NCBI GenBank assembly: GCA_021209875.1
Contig: JAGYVD010000007.1
Location: 2,356,001 to 2,420,000 of the forward strand
Direction: 5' to 3'
From: Rosellinia necatrix
Taxonomy: Eukaryota; Ascomycota; Sordariomycetes; Xylariales; Xylariaceae
DNA length: 64,000 nt
Part shown: piece by piece, positions 1 through 10,193 of the stretch
Layout: each line of letters starts with the position of its first letter
How positions within the stretch are numbered: position 1 is the stretch's first letter
Position numbers and translations under genes: made by a program
The notes under the pieces: model-generated
Databases searched by the model: none
Told to the model about the DNA's origin: nothing
Seen by the model: the letters and a program-made list of their open reading frames with translations, nothing else

Positions 1-848
1 GACGGTGTGAATGGGGCTCGAGGCGGAACCACGGCGCTTCTTCTTCGTCCTTTTCCCGTCACCCAAGGCTAATTGTATGCTTCGGGAACAAGGGCCAAGT
101 TTATGATACGTGATACGAATCCCCAAATATTCAATTCCGTTCTATGTGAACACATTTAGTAAGTGCCACGGGAAAACCGACATCCCGCTCTAGTCTAGAT
201 TTATCATCAATCGGCGCTTCCACACAAAGTGATGCCGCTTCCGGCCACAGGACGCAGATATAGCTAACCGAGGACCATATGCAGTACCGACAAGTGGGAG
301 CTTCCCCAGAATTTTACCGGTAGTAGTTATGCTTTGATCAGCGGGCGACATGCACCCCACTATATGCGAAGACCTCCATCCGCGACACCAGAACAATATC
401 AGAGCTACGAAAGAACCTTTGCCTACTACATGCAATGACATGAACGACTGTCAGATCTCAGCCGGTGGCGCGCAACGTTCAATCAAATTGAGCATTCTAA
501 AGATATATGTCTATTTTTGTGTATATTACGCAATGTTAGGCCTTCAAAATCCGCACCTTGCCGTAGGATTATATCTATTAGGATCATTATAACACCACAT
601 GAAAAACCACCATGCAATCGGAGACCAATGGAACCCTCTCACGACAAATCTCCCACACAGCCATCTACACCCTCTTCCATCACCAGACTTAAACTAAACC
701 TAGCTCGCGGCTCAATCTGCAGATACGAGAGCCCTCCTATTACGTGTTGAGTACTAGCGGTGAATAATGTAGCCAAGAGGCGGCGTCGCATTCTGGCCGT
801 CCCGTCATCCACGGGGCATATGTAGTTTGTAGCGGCTTACACGACACA
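1..848. other. Gene-free stretch
   Basis: I see no convincing coding region, RNA gene or repeat. Open frames are short, start mostly at non-ATG codons and match nothing I recognise. Confidence 0.5.
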
Positions 849-1360
849 CTATAATAAACTTACAATCTTAGATAGCAAAAGCTGCTGCTCAAAGGAGGAA
901 TAGACCTGAAGAATACTATCTACCCCTAGAATTGGTAGCGATGAAGCCAAGCCCCTTAATTGCCATTGGCGCGACAACAACGCCCCATTACCGTGGCCTG
1001 CATGCTGCTGCATATGTCGCATCATAAATTCATTCAGCTTTCGGCTGCCGTGAAACATTGGCAAAGCCCCTCCATTGTTCCTTTTTCTTTTCTTATTTTC
1101 TCCCCCCCTTTTTGACGTAATCTTGTAGATTTAGCAATATCACCACCTAAACATTCAGTCGCTTCTAAATTGAAACACACGTGATGAAGTATGGTTAGCC
1201 AAGCATCCATCACACCTTGACCTAAAGGGGTACCTGCTCTATCCATGATAGAATGGTTGACCTGATCCCAAGCCACATCTTCAGCATACATTTCCAGTAG
1301 GCAGCTATGAAAACCCAGTGTAGTGATACACAAACTCGCCAACCTCCACACGGCTTGCAT
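849..1360 (-). other. Possible gene fragment, unrecognised
   Basis: Two overlapping minus-strand open stretches (1360-1034 and 1064-849) have a protein-like composition. The first could begin at an acceptor-like TTTTCATAG near 1310 and contains MDRAGTPLGQGVMDAW. The second contains RKLNEFMMRHMQQHAG and ends at a good donor (GTAAGT near 860). I could not join them with a clean intron, and there is little room for a 5' part before the neighbouring monooxygenase at 1426. It may be the remains of a gene. No family was recognised. Confidence 0.2.
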
Positions 1361-1425
1361 TTGCCGATGATCCTATCCACACGACCAAGCCAAACCACCA
1401 CCCACCCATACTACTACTACTACTA

Positions 1426-3077
1426 CTACCCCTGCCTGGAGATAGCCCTCGCACTCTCGAGCTCGGCGGGCAGGTCCTCGTTCCAGATCCAGTGCATGCG
1501 GGTCTCCATGTTGCGCTGCAGGGCGTCGAGGTCGTCACCGCAGCCCTCGAGCTCGAAGTCCCAGAGGCGGCCGGCCTCGCGGCTCGTGGCGACGATGCGC
1601 TGGGTGCGCGGGCGGCGGACGGCGTCATACGCGCGGAAGGCGCGGTCGAGGTCCGCGACCGACGCCGCGTCGCCGATCAGGTTCCCGAGCACGTAGCAGT
1701 CCTCGATGCCCATGCCGGCGCCGGACCCCTGGTGCGGCGTCGTGGCGTGCGCCGCGTCGCCCACGAGGCAGACGCGCGGCCGCCCCGGCTCCGCCTCGTA
1801 GTACGTCGGCGCCGCCGGGTGGTCGAAGAGCGCCCAGACGTCCGTCCGCTCCATCGCCGACACGATCGCCGTCGCCGTCGGCCCCCACGTCTGGAAGTCC
1901 GCCATCAGCTCCTCCTTCGACACGTGCACCACCCACTCGCTTGCCGTCCACGACTCGCGCGAGGCGAATGCCACAACTGGGGGAAAGAAGAGGGGGGGTT
2001 TCGGTCAGCCAACATTGTGGATCGGGAACATCCTCGGTGTGAGGCGGAAGGGGGGTTACAAGCATACCGTTCATCGTCTTCCCCTTTTCAATCGGGAAGG
2101 TCAAGATATGTCCGTGGTAGCCGAAATACTGCGACACTCAAGAGTCAGCGATATCATCGTTCCGGGCGCAACGTGTGATCGAGTGCTTTGAAGCCACGGG
2201 GATTTCCCAAAAAAAAAAAAAAACCAAGGTTGCGATCGTAAAAGGGGAATTTATACCCCGAAAAGAGCACGGAAGAGGTAATAGAACAACCGAGGGGAAT
2301 TCTTACAATCTGACTGTTCATAGCCTCCTCCTCGCCGAGCAGCTCGACGGCCTTGGTCATCGGGATCAGGCCGCGGTAGGCGCACTTGCCGGAGAAGACG
2401 GCGTTCCACTGGTCGCCGCCGAGCAGGAGGCGGCGCGTCTGGGACTTGATGCCGTCGCAGCCGAGGACGGCGGTGTGCCGGGCGGTGGAGCCGTCGGCGA
2501 AGCGCAGGAGGGCGTCGCCGGAGCCGTCGGGGGCGGCGGCGAGGTCGACGAGGCGCTTGCCGAAGCGGGCGACGCCGGGGGGCACGAGGGCCACGAGCTG
2601 GTCGAGGAAGTGGGCGCGGTGGACGCCGCCGACGCCGCCGAGGCCCTCGAGGTCCGGGTAGTGGACCTCGAACAGCTGGTCGCCGACGGCGCGGCGGGGA
2701 CGGCCGGCGTGGGTGAAGGTGCCGTCGGAAACCCCCTCCTCCTCCTCCTCCTCCTTCTCCCCCGTGGCGGCCGCCTTGCGCCGGTCCCCGACGCGCGCGC
2801 CGAACCACACGCTCTGCTTCGACTCCCACTGCCGCGTCCGGCAGCGCTCGTACGCCTCCTGCACCCGCGGCGAGACCAGCCGCATCGCCCGCACCGCGTT
2901 CGGCCCGAACCCCACGCCCGCCCCGATCTCCCCGAACCGCGCCGCCGACTCGTACACCGTGATCGGCACCCCGTGCTCCAGCAGCGCGATCGCCAGCGTC
3001 AGGCCCGTGATCCCGCCGCCGACGATGGCGAGGTTGAAGGGCTTCGCCGCCCGGGGCGGCGCGTCATTGTCGCCCAT
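1426..3077 (-). CDS. FAD-dependent monooxygenase (salicylate-hydroxylase-like)
   Basis: Flavoprotein that would hydroxylate a small, probably aromatic, substrate using NAD(P)H and O2. Three exons read cleanly: 3077-2307, 2128-2068 and 1976-1426, giving 460 aa, the usual size for this class. The only in-frame ATG is at 3077. Seen: the N-terminal Rossmann dinucleotide fold with GGGITGLTLAIALLEHG, the middle GCDGIKS motif (DG motif) and the C-terminal GDAAHATTPHQGSG motif that binds the FAD ribityl chain. An acidic Glu run interrupts exon 1 around residue 130. Intron 1 holds a run of 14-15 A (plus strand). The substrate cannot be read from sequence. The gene stands alone, with no biosynthetic cluster around it. 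Class is secure; reaction is inferred. Confidence 0.85.
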
Positions 3078-5115
3078 TGTGCGCACGGCGTGGCGTAGTG
3101 GCGCGCTGACGGGGGCGCGCAGGGTTCGGTCTGCTTGTTCGGTTCTCTGATCCGTTCTCGTGGGTTGGAGGGGGAGAGGCCTGGCACGCGCGCACGGGCA
3201 GGATCGGTAAAGCGTCAGGGGATGGGAAAATGTCGATCGGCGGTAGGCAATAACTAGCGAGACGGGCAGAAATGCGCTTACATACGTCCCGCTGCGATTG
3301 ACCGTTTGACTTGTGTGGTGGATGGGCACCACCTCTCCAAGCGGGGGATCCCGGCAGATCTTATATCCTCCTGGGCCTTACATCGTCTCAGCCAGGCGCG
3401 ACGCCCTCGCCGCGGTTTCGGATGCGCGTTTGTCGCCTGCCCCGACTTGTCTGAGGAAATAGTCGAGCTGCACATAACTAATGCCCAGCTTCGCCGTCTC
3501 GCAAACTAAATACGCCCGTCTCGTAACGGTCGTAAGGGCTATAGTAAGCACCGTAAGGTTATGGAGCTATATATACGCCCCGTTATCCCTATTAATAGTA
3601 ATTGAGACTCCGCGGCTTTGCCTAATCCTACGTATAACGTTCTTATTGTCCGTCGCTAGCCATGGTCTGGACACCTCGCCCGCTCAAGAACACGGTCCGC
3701 TATTCGCCTCTAAGCTGCGTTGACCTGCCTATCGTATAGCGATCCCACCCTGAGCAAAACTTACATAATAACCGGGGGGTATAGATAATTGCCCCCCCCC
3801 CCCCCATCGCTCTTCGGATCCTCTCGGAGTAAATTTGTCGCGATATCCCGTTCGGCCCTTGTGGCGGCACTCAACCGCGTCGATTGTCGCGATATTTGAC
3901 TATGGCGAGCGAGGGGCGAGCGAGGGGCGAGCGCAATGACCGAACTCAACGGACAGTCAATTTTGGTAATATGACCGTTGTATATGCTGACAATCTTTCG
4001 GTTATTCTTCTTTTCGCTAACCACAGTTCAAGACTTGGCGTGCGGAGGTAAGTAATATCTAGGGGCATCAAACCATTGGCCTAGGCTTCTATGGGGCGAA
4101 CCAGTGAACCCGGGATATTTAGCTCACAGCGAGCCGTGGCCACGAGTTGGTCGAATAAGACCGAGTTAGATTCAACTTGGTAGGTCAGAATTGAAGGTAT
4201 CGACCTAGACCCAACACAACAATACCATCCCTGTCCCTATGAAGGGGTTCATTGCGCCACAGCGTATTAACTCAGCTGATTCGCGGCGCGACAGCATTAT
4301 CGGGCACTAGAAATGGCGAATGCCAACTTCATCATTCCCTCCACAAGTCTCAGAAGAGAGCTTACGTGCATTCCAACGGCGGTGGCATGAATCTGCAAAC
4401 CACCTGTTTATAATGCGCAAGCAGTGTTCGACGAGGCCTAGGTCGCCCGTATCTTGACAGGAATGCGGTTGGAGGAGCTAGACCAGGATGCACATGGCGA
4501 CCTGTTCCTCGGGATCGCCATTATAAATGTGAAAGGCTCAATTTCGCTGTCACATCTTCTTCGAAGATTGTAGATCCTCGTCCTAATGATTATCGGGAAT
4601 GAAACATTACCGGACACTCTTGGATCACAAATTGCCTTGATCTTTGAATGACCCCTCAATGGAAAAGCTTCGTGTATTACGATGATGTGTTACGAGGCGC
4701 CTACATCAAGATGCACGAGCTGTAGAGTCTCTTGTTAGTCGCGGGCCACTTCGAGACTTACGCTTCGCATTATGGCACCTAAAACGTCCGTAAATTGCTT
4801 GGGGCTGTGTACGTGGGATCACGATCGCGCTTTTCAGTATGATTAGCACGAAACCGCGTTATTTGCATCCCTGGGTTTACTATTTAATATAAGAAGAACT
4901 ATAGTGTCTCAAGTTATACATGTGAGCCCTCTAACCTTATCATAGTCTATGCTTCAGGGTGAAACAACTCCTAAACTCACCTAACAATGATAACAACAAA
5001 AGAAAGTTATTGAATTTACATAGGGAAATAACTCGAGGAGAGCGAGTGCATTCGTGCGTTGACTGAACCTCCCTTTACGCCTGTCTAGACCAAGCAACAT
5101 TATTTGGTTAAACAC
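3078..5115. other. Gene-free stretch with simple repeats
   Basis: No gene found. A run of 14 C lies at 3792-3805 and a short tandem of GCGAGCGAGGG near 3905-3932. The part next to 5115 is where the missing kinase C-lobe of the truncated neighbour should be, but I see no kinase motifs there. Confidence 0.5.
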
Positions 5116-6335
5116 CTAATTCGACTGATTGTCACCATCAACCCATTGAAATATCACGAAATCACTGTCGTTCTTCTTGTAAGCGGCAATCGGGTGAATA
5201 CGGCGAGGTGAAATGATGGGATGCGCAGCTTTGAATTTTCCGGTGTCGATGTCGAAGAATGGATAGAGATTATCAGAACGTTGAACTGGTTTGATAAAGA
5301 CTGGTATGCCTTCCGGATGATTCTGTTCGGAAGTAATTAGCTACAAGAATAATAATAACAAAAATATATAAGAAGGGCATCTACCATTCCTAATGCTGAG
5401 AGGCATCGGGAGTCCATATGGGCTGGATGAATTGTTCCATGCAAAGTTTCCCCAAGAATACCTTTCACTGGCTTTTGCGACAAATTTATGAAAGGCAGTG
5501 GCTGTTCGCTGCTTAGTTGATGGCAAAACTCGTTACTCGAGCCGAGTATAGGGGCCAAGAATATCCATTGATAAGCTTCAAAAAGGATGAGGTCGTTCTC
5601 TTGCCATGTCTTGAAGCAGTCAAACTTTTGCGCTCCATTTCCTTGTGTCGTTGATGAATATCCATAGTAAGGTTCGGTGTTTGAAAAGTTAAGAGGCAGT
5701 ACGTTGTCATCAATGCCATCATTCTTGAATTTTTTTAGCCAAGAAAGCTGCTCCATTGAGCCACGAGTTAACAAGACAAGAATCGAGAACAACCGTGTGC
5801 CTCTTTCAAGAACCCATGACGCGAGTTCTTCGTGACATTGTTTCTCGATTGTGGTCTCCTGGAGAGCCAGCAGCACGCTCTTTTTCGTTACTAGCTCGTC
5901 CAATTTGTCATTTGGTAGGAATCGTTGGTTTCCCATAGCACCTCCCTTCAAGTTGTTTGTCCTCAATTCGCTTGCTAACTTTGAGAGTCCTGGGTATCCC
6001 CCGGGGCTCTTCAGAGGGGATATAGGTTCATCTTGACGGCTTTCGCTTGCTGACTTCAAGGGCTCGGAGAGTCCCTCTAGACTCTCCAGAGGCGATATGG
6101 GACCATCTTGATGGCTTTTATCGCTAGAAAGGACCTGTTTAGCCGTAGCAGGCTTCATCCTTGGAGAGAATTGCCCCCAAGACATTCCACGTGGTCTAAG
6201 GAGTGGGGCGAGAACATCGAATCTCAGGAGCCAGCACATTTCCATACGCTGTTTGGGTGTGGTTGGGTGTGGTTGGGTGCATGGGATAAGCTGTGGGCGA
6301 CAGGGTGGTGGTTGAGTTTGGACTTTTGAAGACAT
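5116..6335 (-). pseudogene. Kinase paralogue 1, truncated after the kinase hinge
   Basis: First of three paralogous genes. Exons 6335-5385 and 5340-5116, joined in phase 0, give about 391 aa; ATG at 6335. The N-terminal part carries two near-repeats containing PISPLxS. The shared N-terminal region follows: FLPNDKLDELV, then RLFSILVLL, then ENDLILF..YQW..LAPI. The intron falls right after this region, at the same place and phase as in the two paralogues. Exon 2 starts the kinase N-lobe: IPVFIK is the beta-3 lysine strand, and RIHPIAAY and VIFQWVDG are the strands leading to the hinge. The frame then ends at TAG 5118. HRD, DFG and the C-lobe are missing, so phosphotransfer is not possible. It could be a pseudogene or a shortened regulator. 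Confidence 0.7.
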
Positions 6336-8009
6336 GGGATTGCGATGATACTGATCCCTCAAATGAAGCCCGATTGTGGGTGACACGTCTTGCTATCTAA
6401 AAACGCCTGCAATATGCCTTGTTGGGGAGCGGTGGATGAATTTTGCATAGCGCGTGGTTGCGTTTTTATACTTCGCATTAGCTTGTACAAGTATTGATAG
6501 AGTGCTCAGGTAGGGGGTTTTTCCACCTGACGGAGCCCTGTTGTCTCACTCATTATCGCCTCAACAGGGCTTTTTGATTGGAAATTACCACCTGATGTGA
6601 CAGATTATGCAATGAAGAGATTGCTTTTTAATTGTTCTAACTTTAATTAGTAGTATTTTCCATGTAAAGGTTGACCCTTGAAGGGGAGGGCCGGGGCTTT
6701 GCCACGTGTGGCGGCGGCGTTGCTCTGTCGCCGTTTCTGTAAGATAGTGTAAGATAGTGTAAGATAGCATGGATTCCCGGGGAGGTTGGGGTGGGGGTTG
6801 GCGCGTGAGCCTATCTCGGGTGCAGCCGAATCATTTGAACCGTGTTTTAACAGTGCCAGGGAGGCGCCTACCTGCGTAACCTATCCCACCAGCACCGCAG
6901 CATAGGCCGCTGTGCTAGCGAGGAGGTTCCCCAGAGACCTTGGCAGCTCTTCCCCGACGAGCAGTATCAGAAGTGGTACTACAGCGACGCGAGTCTGTTT
7001 AAGTCGCTCGGTACCCAAGCTCGGCCCGGTCGCGCTACTCTGCCGCATCAGCTCGTTGTCAAACGAACCGGGAAGGTCCAAGTCCTTGCATGCCCAGCAA
7101 GGAGTGCCGCCACGAGTCTCGACCCTTGCTCATTATCCAACCGAGACGCGGCCATGTCTTTTACGAATTGCGTGTTCCAACGGTTCGTGTGAATAAACGA
7201 TAAACTCAAAGTTGCGAAGGGCTATATTGATGGAGAATGTCCCTTATGGTCTCCAGTTGTTTATCTGTGACCGTGGTTTTCTCAATCTTTGCGAGTTCCG
7301 TGGCCAGCTGGTACTGGGGGTGGTGGATTGTGACAGCGTAAAAGGGTCACTGTTGTCGAAAGTCGACGACAGTGATACCACCTGAAACCCAATGTTTTGT
7401 TGAGCCACGAATGAATCTCGTCAGACGCTCATGGTATGGTAGTACCGCGAGCCCTTCTAACACGTTACCCTCTCCGGCTCCTTCATGCGTGTCTCCATGC
7501 GCATAGCCATGCGTATCTTCATGTCGATCTTGCTTAGGTTTCATCATCATCGATGGGATTTTGATCATCTCATGTTAGACCAGAGACGAACGTGTGACGA
7601 ACTGGGCGAAGAGTTGATGGCTCAGAATAGCGCAGCCCTTGGAGGTTTATGATACCGCCGGAAAGGTGGTAGGGCCATGCCACTTGGCAAGCTAAGCTTG
7701 TGCATTATTATTGCGCAGCAAAGGCCCCGAACACGGTCGGCCGCGGCTGGCCTGGGTGTGCCTAATGGTTAGTCACCTAACCTTAGAAGCCAATCGGTTA
7801 ATTAGTTTTTAGATAGGACATCAATTCTTTCAGCTCGAGCCTACAGGCGCATGCTGCAACATCGGATGCCTTACCCTTGGTATTAGTGTCTGTGCTGCGT
7901 TGGTTTCCGCCACCACTTCAACATTCAAATCGTTGGTTACTTTGTCCTTTTACGGAAAATATTGAGATATCATGTCGAGAGAGCTGTATGCTACTCTAAA
8001 TCGTTACGG
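6336..8009. other. Intergenic, no gene seen
   Basis: Upstream region of the truncated kinase and downstream region of the HET gene. It holds the hairpin listed separately and a three-fold TAAGATAGTG repeat at about 6739-6766. A minus-strand open frame at 7568-7347, rich in His/Asp/Gly, is not recognisable. Confidence 0.45.
6506..6571. other. Two adjacent hairpin-forming inverted repeats
   Basis: A TCAGGT/ACCTGA inverted repeat (about 6506-6530) is followed by a perfect 10-bp inverted repeat, AGCCCTGTTG at 6534-6543 and CAACAGGGCT at 6562-6571, with an 18-nt loop and a T run after it. It lies about 200 bp upstream of kinase paralogue 1. Function unknown; it could be a small transposon end or a transcript structure. 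Confidence 0.4.
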
Positions 8010-9990
8010 TTATTCAATAGTGACCCAGTACTTTTCTTCCGCCACATGTTCTGCCTTCAGAGAGGCCACTCCGGCCCTTTCATATGTGTCATCTGCCACC
8101 TGGCGGATAATGAGGGCGTGATATTTAGCACCCCCAGAAAACTTCCCAGAATTTCCCCTGGCTTTATCTCTACCGATGACGACGCATCTCAGGTCCTTGA
8201 AACAGGCATCTTCCTCTTTACCTTCATCTAATATGGTGCAACTTGCTAGCCCGTCCTCCGCTGGGACCAGCCTCCTCGCCTGCCCGCGCAGTGTCGCAAC
8301 CCTCCCATTAGCGTCCGCCACAATCGAAGATGGGGGATATAGAGGCTCTAGAGGGTTTTCAAAGTTATCTGTTGCCCAGTCGATCTCTTGAAATTTAAGG
8401 TCCAGGTACTCAATGGCGCCCACTTTAGAGAACCACGACCAAGTGGGAGCACGAGGGCGCGCCCTGAAACGCTGTTCTATGCGTGTCATGGGCTGATTAC
8501 CAGATCGCTTCCATAAGAGTAACCGTGCAAAGTATGTGGCGAACAAACCGTAGGCACCTTGCGTTTTAAACGCTCTGGCCAACCGCTCTTGTAAGCCTAG
8601 GATTGCCAGGGGACGATCGCAGGCATATGTGAAAGCCAGTCTGGAGTATCGCTCATATAAATGCTGGACAAGCATCTGCCGCCCATCACGGTAATACTCT
8701 AAAGCTGAGTTGGGGAACTTGGCATCCCCAAGAAAGGCAGCCTTGGCACTGGATTTATTGATGCATTAACACCCCTTGGTAAAGACAACGGAGAGGAACA
8801 ACGTATATGGAGGGGCGGTCTTACTTCTTCAGCCGGGCGAGTGTTTCGCAATGGACGCCCGCTCCACACTCCCAATATACTTGGGTTGTGGTATAGAAAA
8901 TGGAGCGCCGGGAGAGTGCCCTCTCTTGCAGCACCCACCCTCGGCTGTTGAGTTCTCCCAAATCGACATCACGATTGAAATTGTCGATATTTTGACACAC
9001 ATAGAGCCTCCCGACACCAGGTGGTTCTAACTGCACGCAGGGCCGGGGACACCGATCCGAGAAAAAACCCTTGCACCGAGGACGAGGACGAGCTGGCGCC
9101 AATAGTACAGTATGCAGAGCTAAAAAACCTGCTCCATTTGGGCCGACTCGTATGCCCAATCACTTTCATTATCTTGGATAATGCAGAGTGAGTCAATCCA
9201 GAGGTATTGAACCCCGATCCCGCGCGTAACTTGGATGGCATTGCGAAAGGTTTCTGGCAGGCTGCTAAAGTCAATTGATCTCATGAACTGATTGATGTTT
9301 TTAGTGGTAGTGCATAGAGTTTCGGGCTTACCCCAGCAGTGACTGAGAGCCACGTACGGGGACGGTTTGATGCAGCGTGAGTCTACTAGTCGTAAGGGGC
9401 TGCCGAGGTCAACAAGACGGGTTGGCATAGCGGATACCTGTTTCTCACCCGGCTCCTTGGTTTCGAAGCAACTGCAAGTTTCATGGGCTGAATTGCAGAC
9501 TTTAATCCATTGCCTAAGTAGCAAGAATTGTTCTGGACTGCCGTGATCCGGGAGCCTCGGCAGTCCAAGTTGTGCCCCTTGAAAAGCGTCATCACCTTGA
9601 TTATGATGATCAGCACTGACCTCTAATACGCGAATGGACTTCTATACCCGGATCGATGTAGATGGAGAGCAGATTTGGTCCATTTTTCATGCCCACAACC
9701 GACCCGTTTTGGCGCAGACGGATCACTGTAGGTAAACCATTCCCTTGAGTACTCAGGGAGTTATGCAGTAGCCGGCATAGGTCACACTCCCGCGAAGATG
9801 ATTCGAGGTCTTTCAGATTAATTTCAGCTTTGAACAGGTGTGCTGAGTCGATTGCACTGCAGCTGGAGCATAGTGTAGGCGTTCTGCACCCAACGGGAGG
9901 TTTAACTGCATCCCACGTGAGTGATTCAAACAAACCTCTCGCAAAATCATTATCTAGAATGGATTCCCAGACGTCGTCCAGTTTGGACCC
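8010..9990 (-). pseudogene. HET-domain (heterokaryon incompatibility) gene with two frameshifts
   Basis: HET proteins trigger vegetative incompatibility and cell death when unlike strains fuse. Readable parts: an exon starting at 9990 after a T-rich acceptor, a 52-nt intron 9647-9596, the HET core, a 76-nt intron 8824-8749, and a last exon to 8010. Core motifs: YVALSHCWGK, YLWIDSLCIIQD and RGWVLQERALSRR. An N-terminal LCSSC..ID and a C-terminal YERYSRLAFTYACDRPLAI complete the usual layout. The reading frame breaks twice, each time by one extra base in a six-base T run (plus-strand A6 at 9122-9127 and 9062-9067). The segment between them, with SSAYCTIGASS, still reads like the family in a third frame. 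No ATG is visible in the first exon, so a further 5' exon is missing. Either decay or homopolymer error explains this. Confidence 0.75.
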
Positions 9991-10193
9991 CTAAAAAAAG
10001 CGCCATTAGTTGGGTTACTAGGTACCGGGCCGAGAAAACTTACAAACTGATTAGGTTAACGCGAATTCATAGCAACAACCATGGAGGTTGAACTTACCGC
10101 CTTGGAAGATCCAGTGTTAGTGATACAATCGAGCGGCTAGTTATCAATACTACTAACATTCTATCCACAGAATCTTAGATTAGTCAACTCAGT

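Noticed and set aside
6534..6576. Rho-independent terminator
   Set aside because: The shape fits a bacterial terminator, but the DNA is fungal nuclear and no transcript ends there by context.
9029..9126. A 98-nt GT-AG intron that would skip both HET frameshifts
   Set aside because: It would restore the frame, but the skipped DNA encodes sequence typical of the HET family (SSAYCTIGASS), so exon with frameshifts fits better than intron.
9596..9647. Apparent frameshift near the start of the HET gene
   Set aside because: A 52-nt intron with donor GTATAG, a CTGAT branch and a CAAG acceptor restores the frame exactly (DPG|DDAF), so this one is splicing, not damage.
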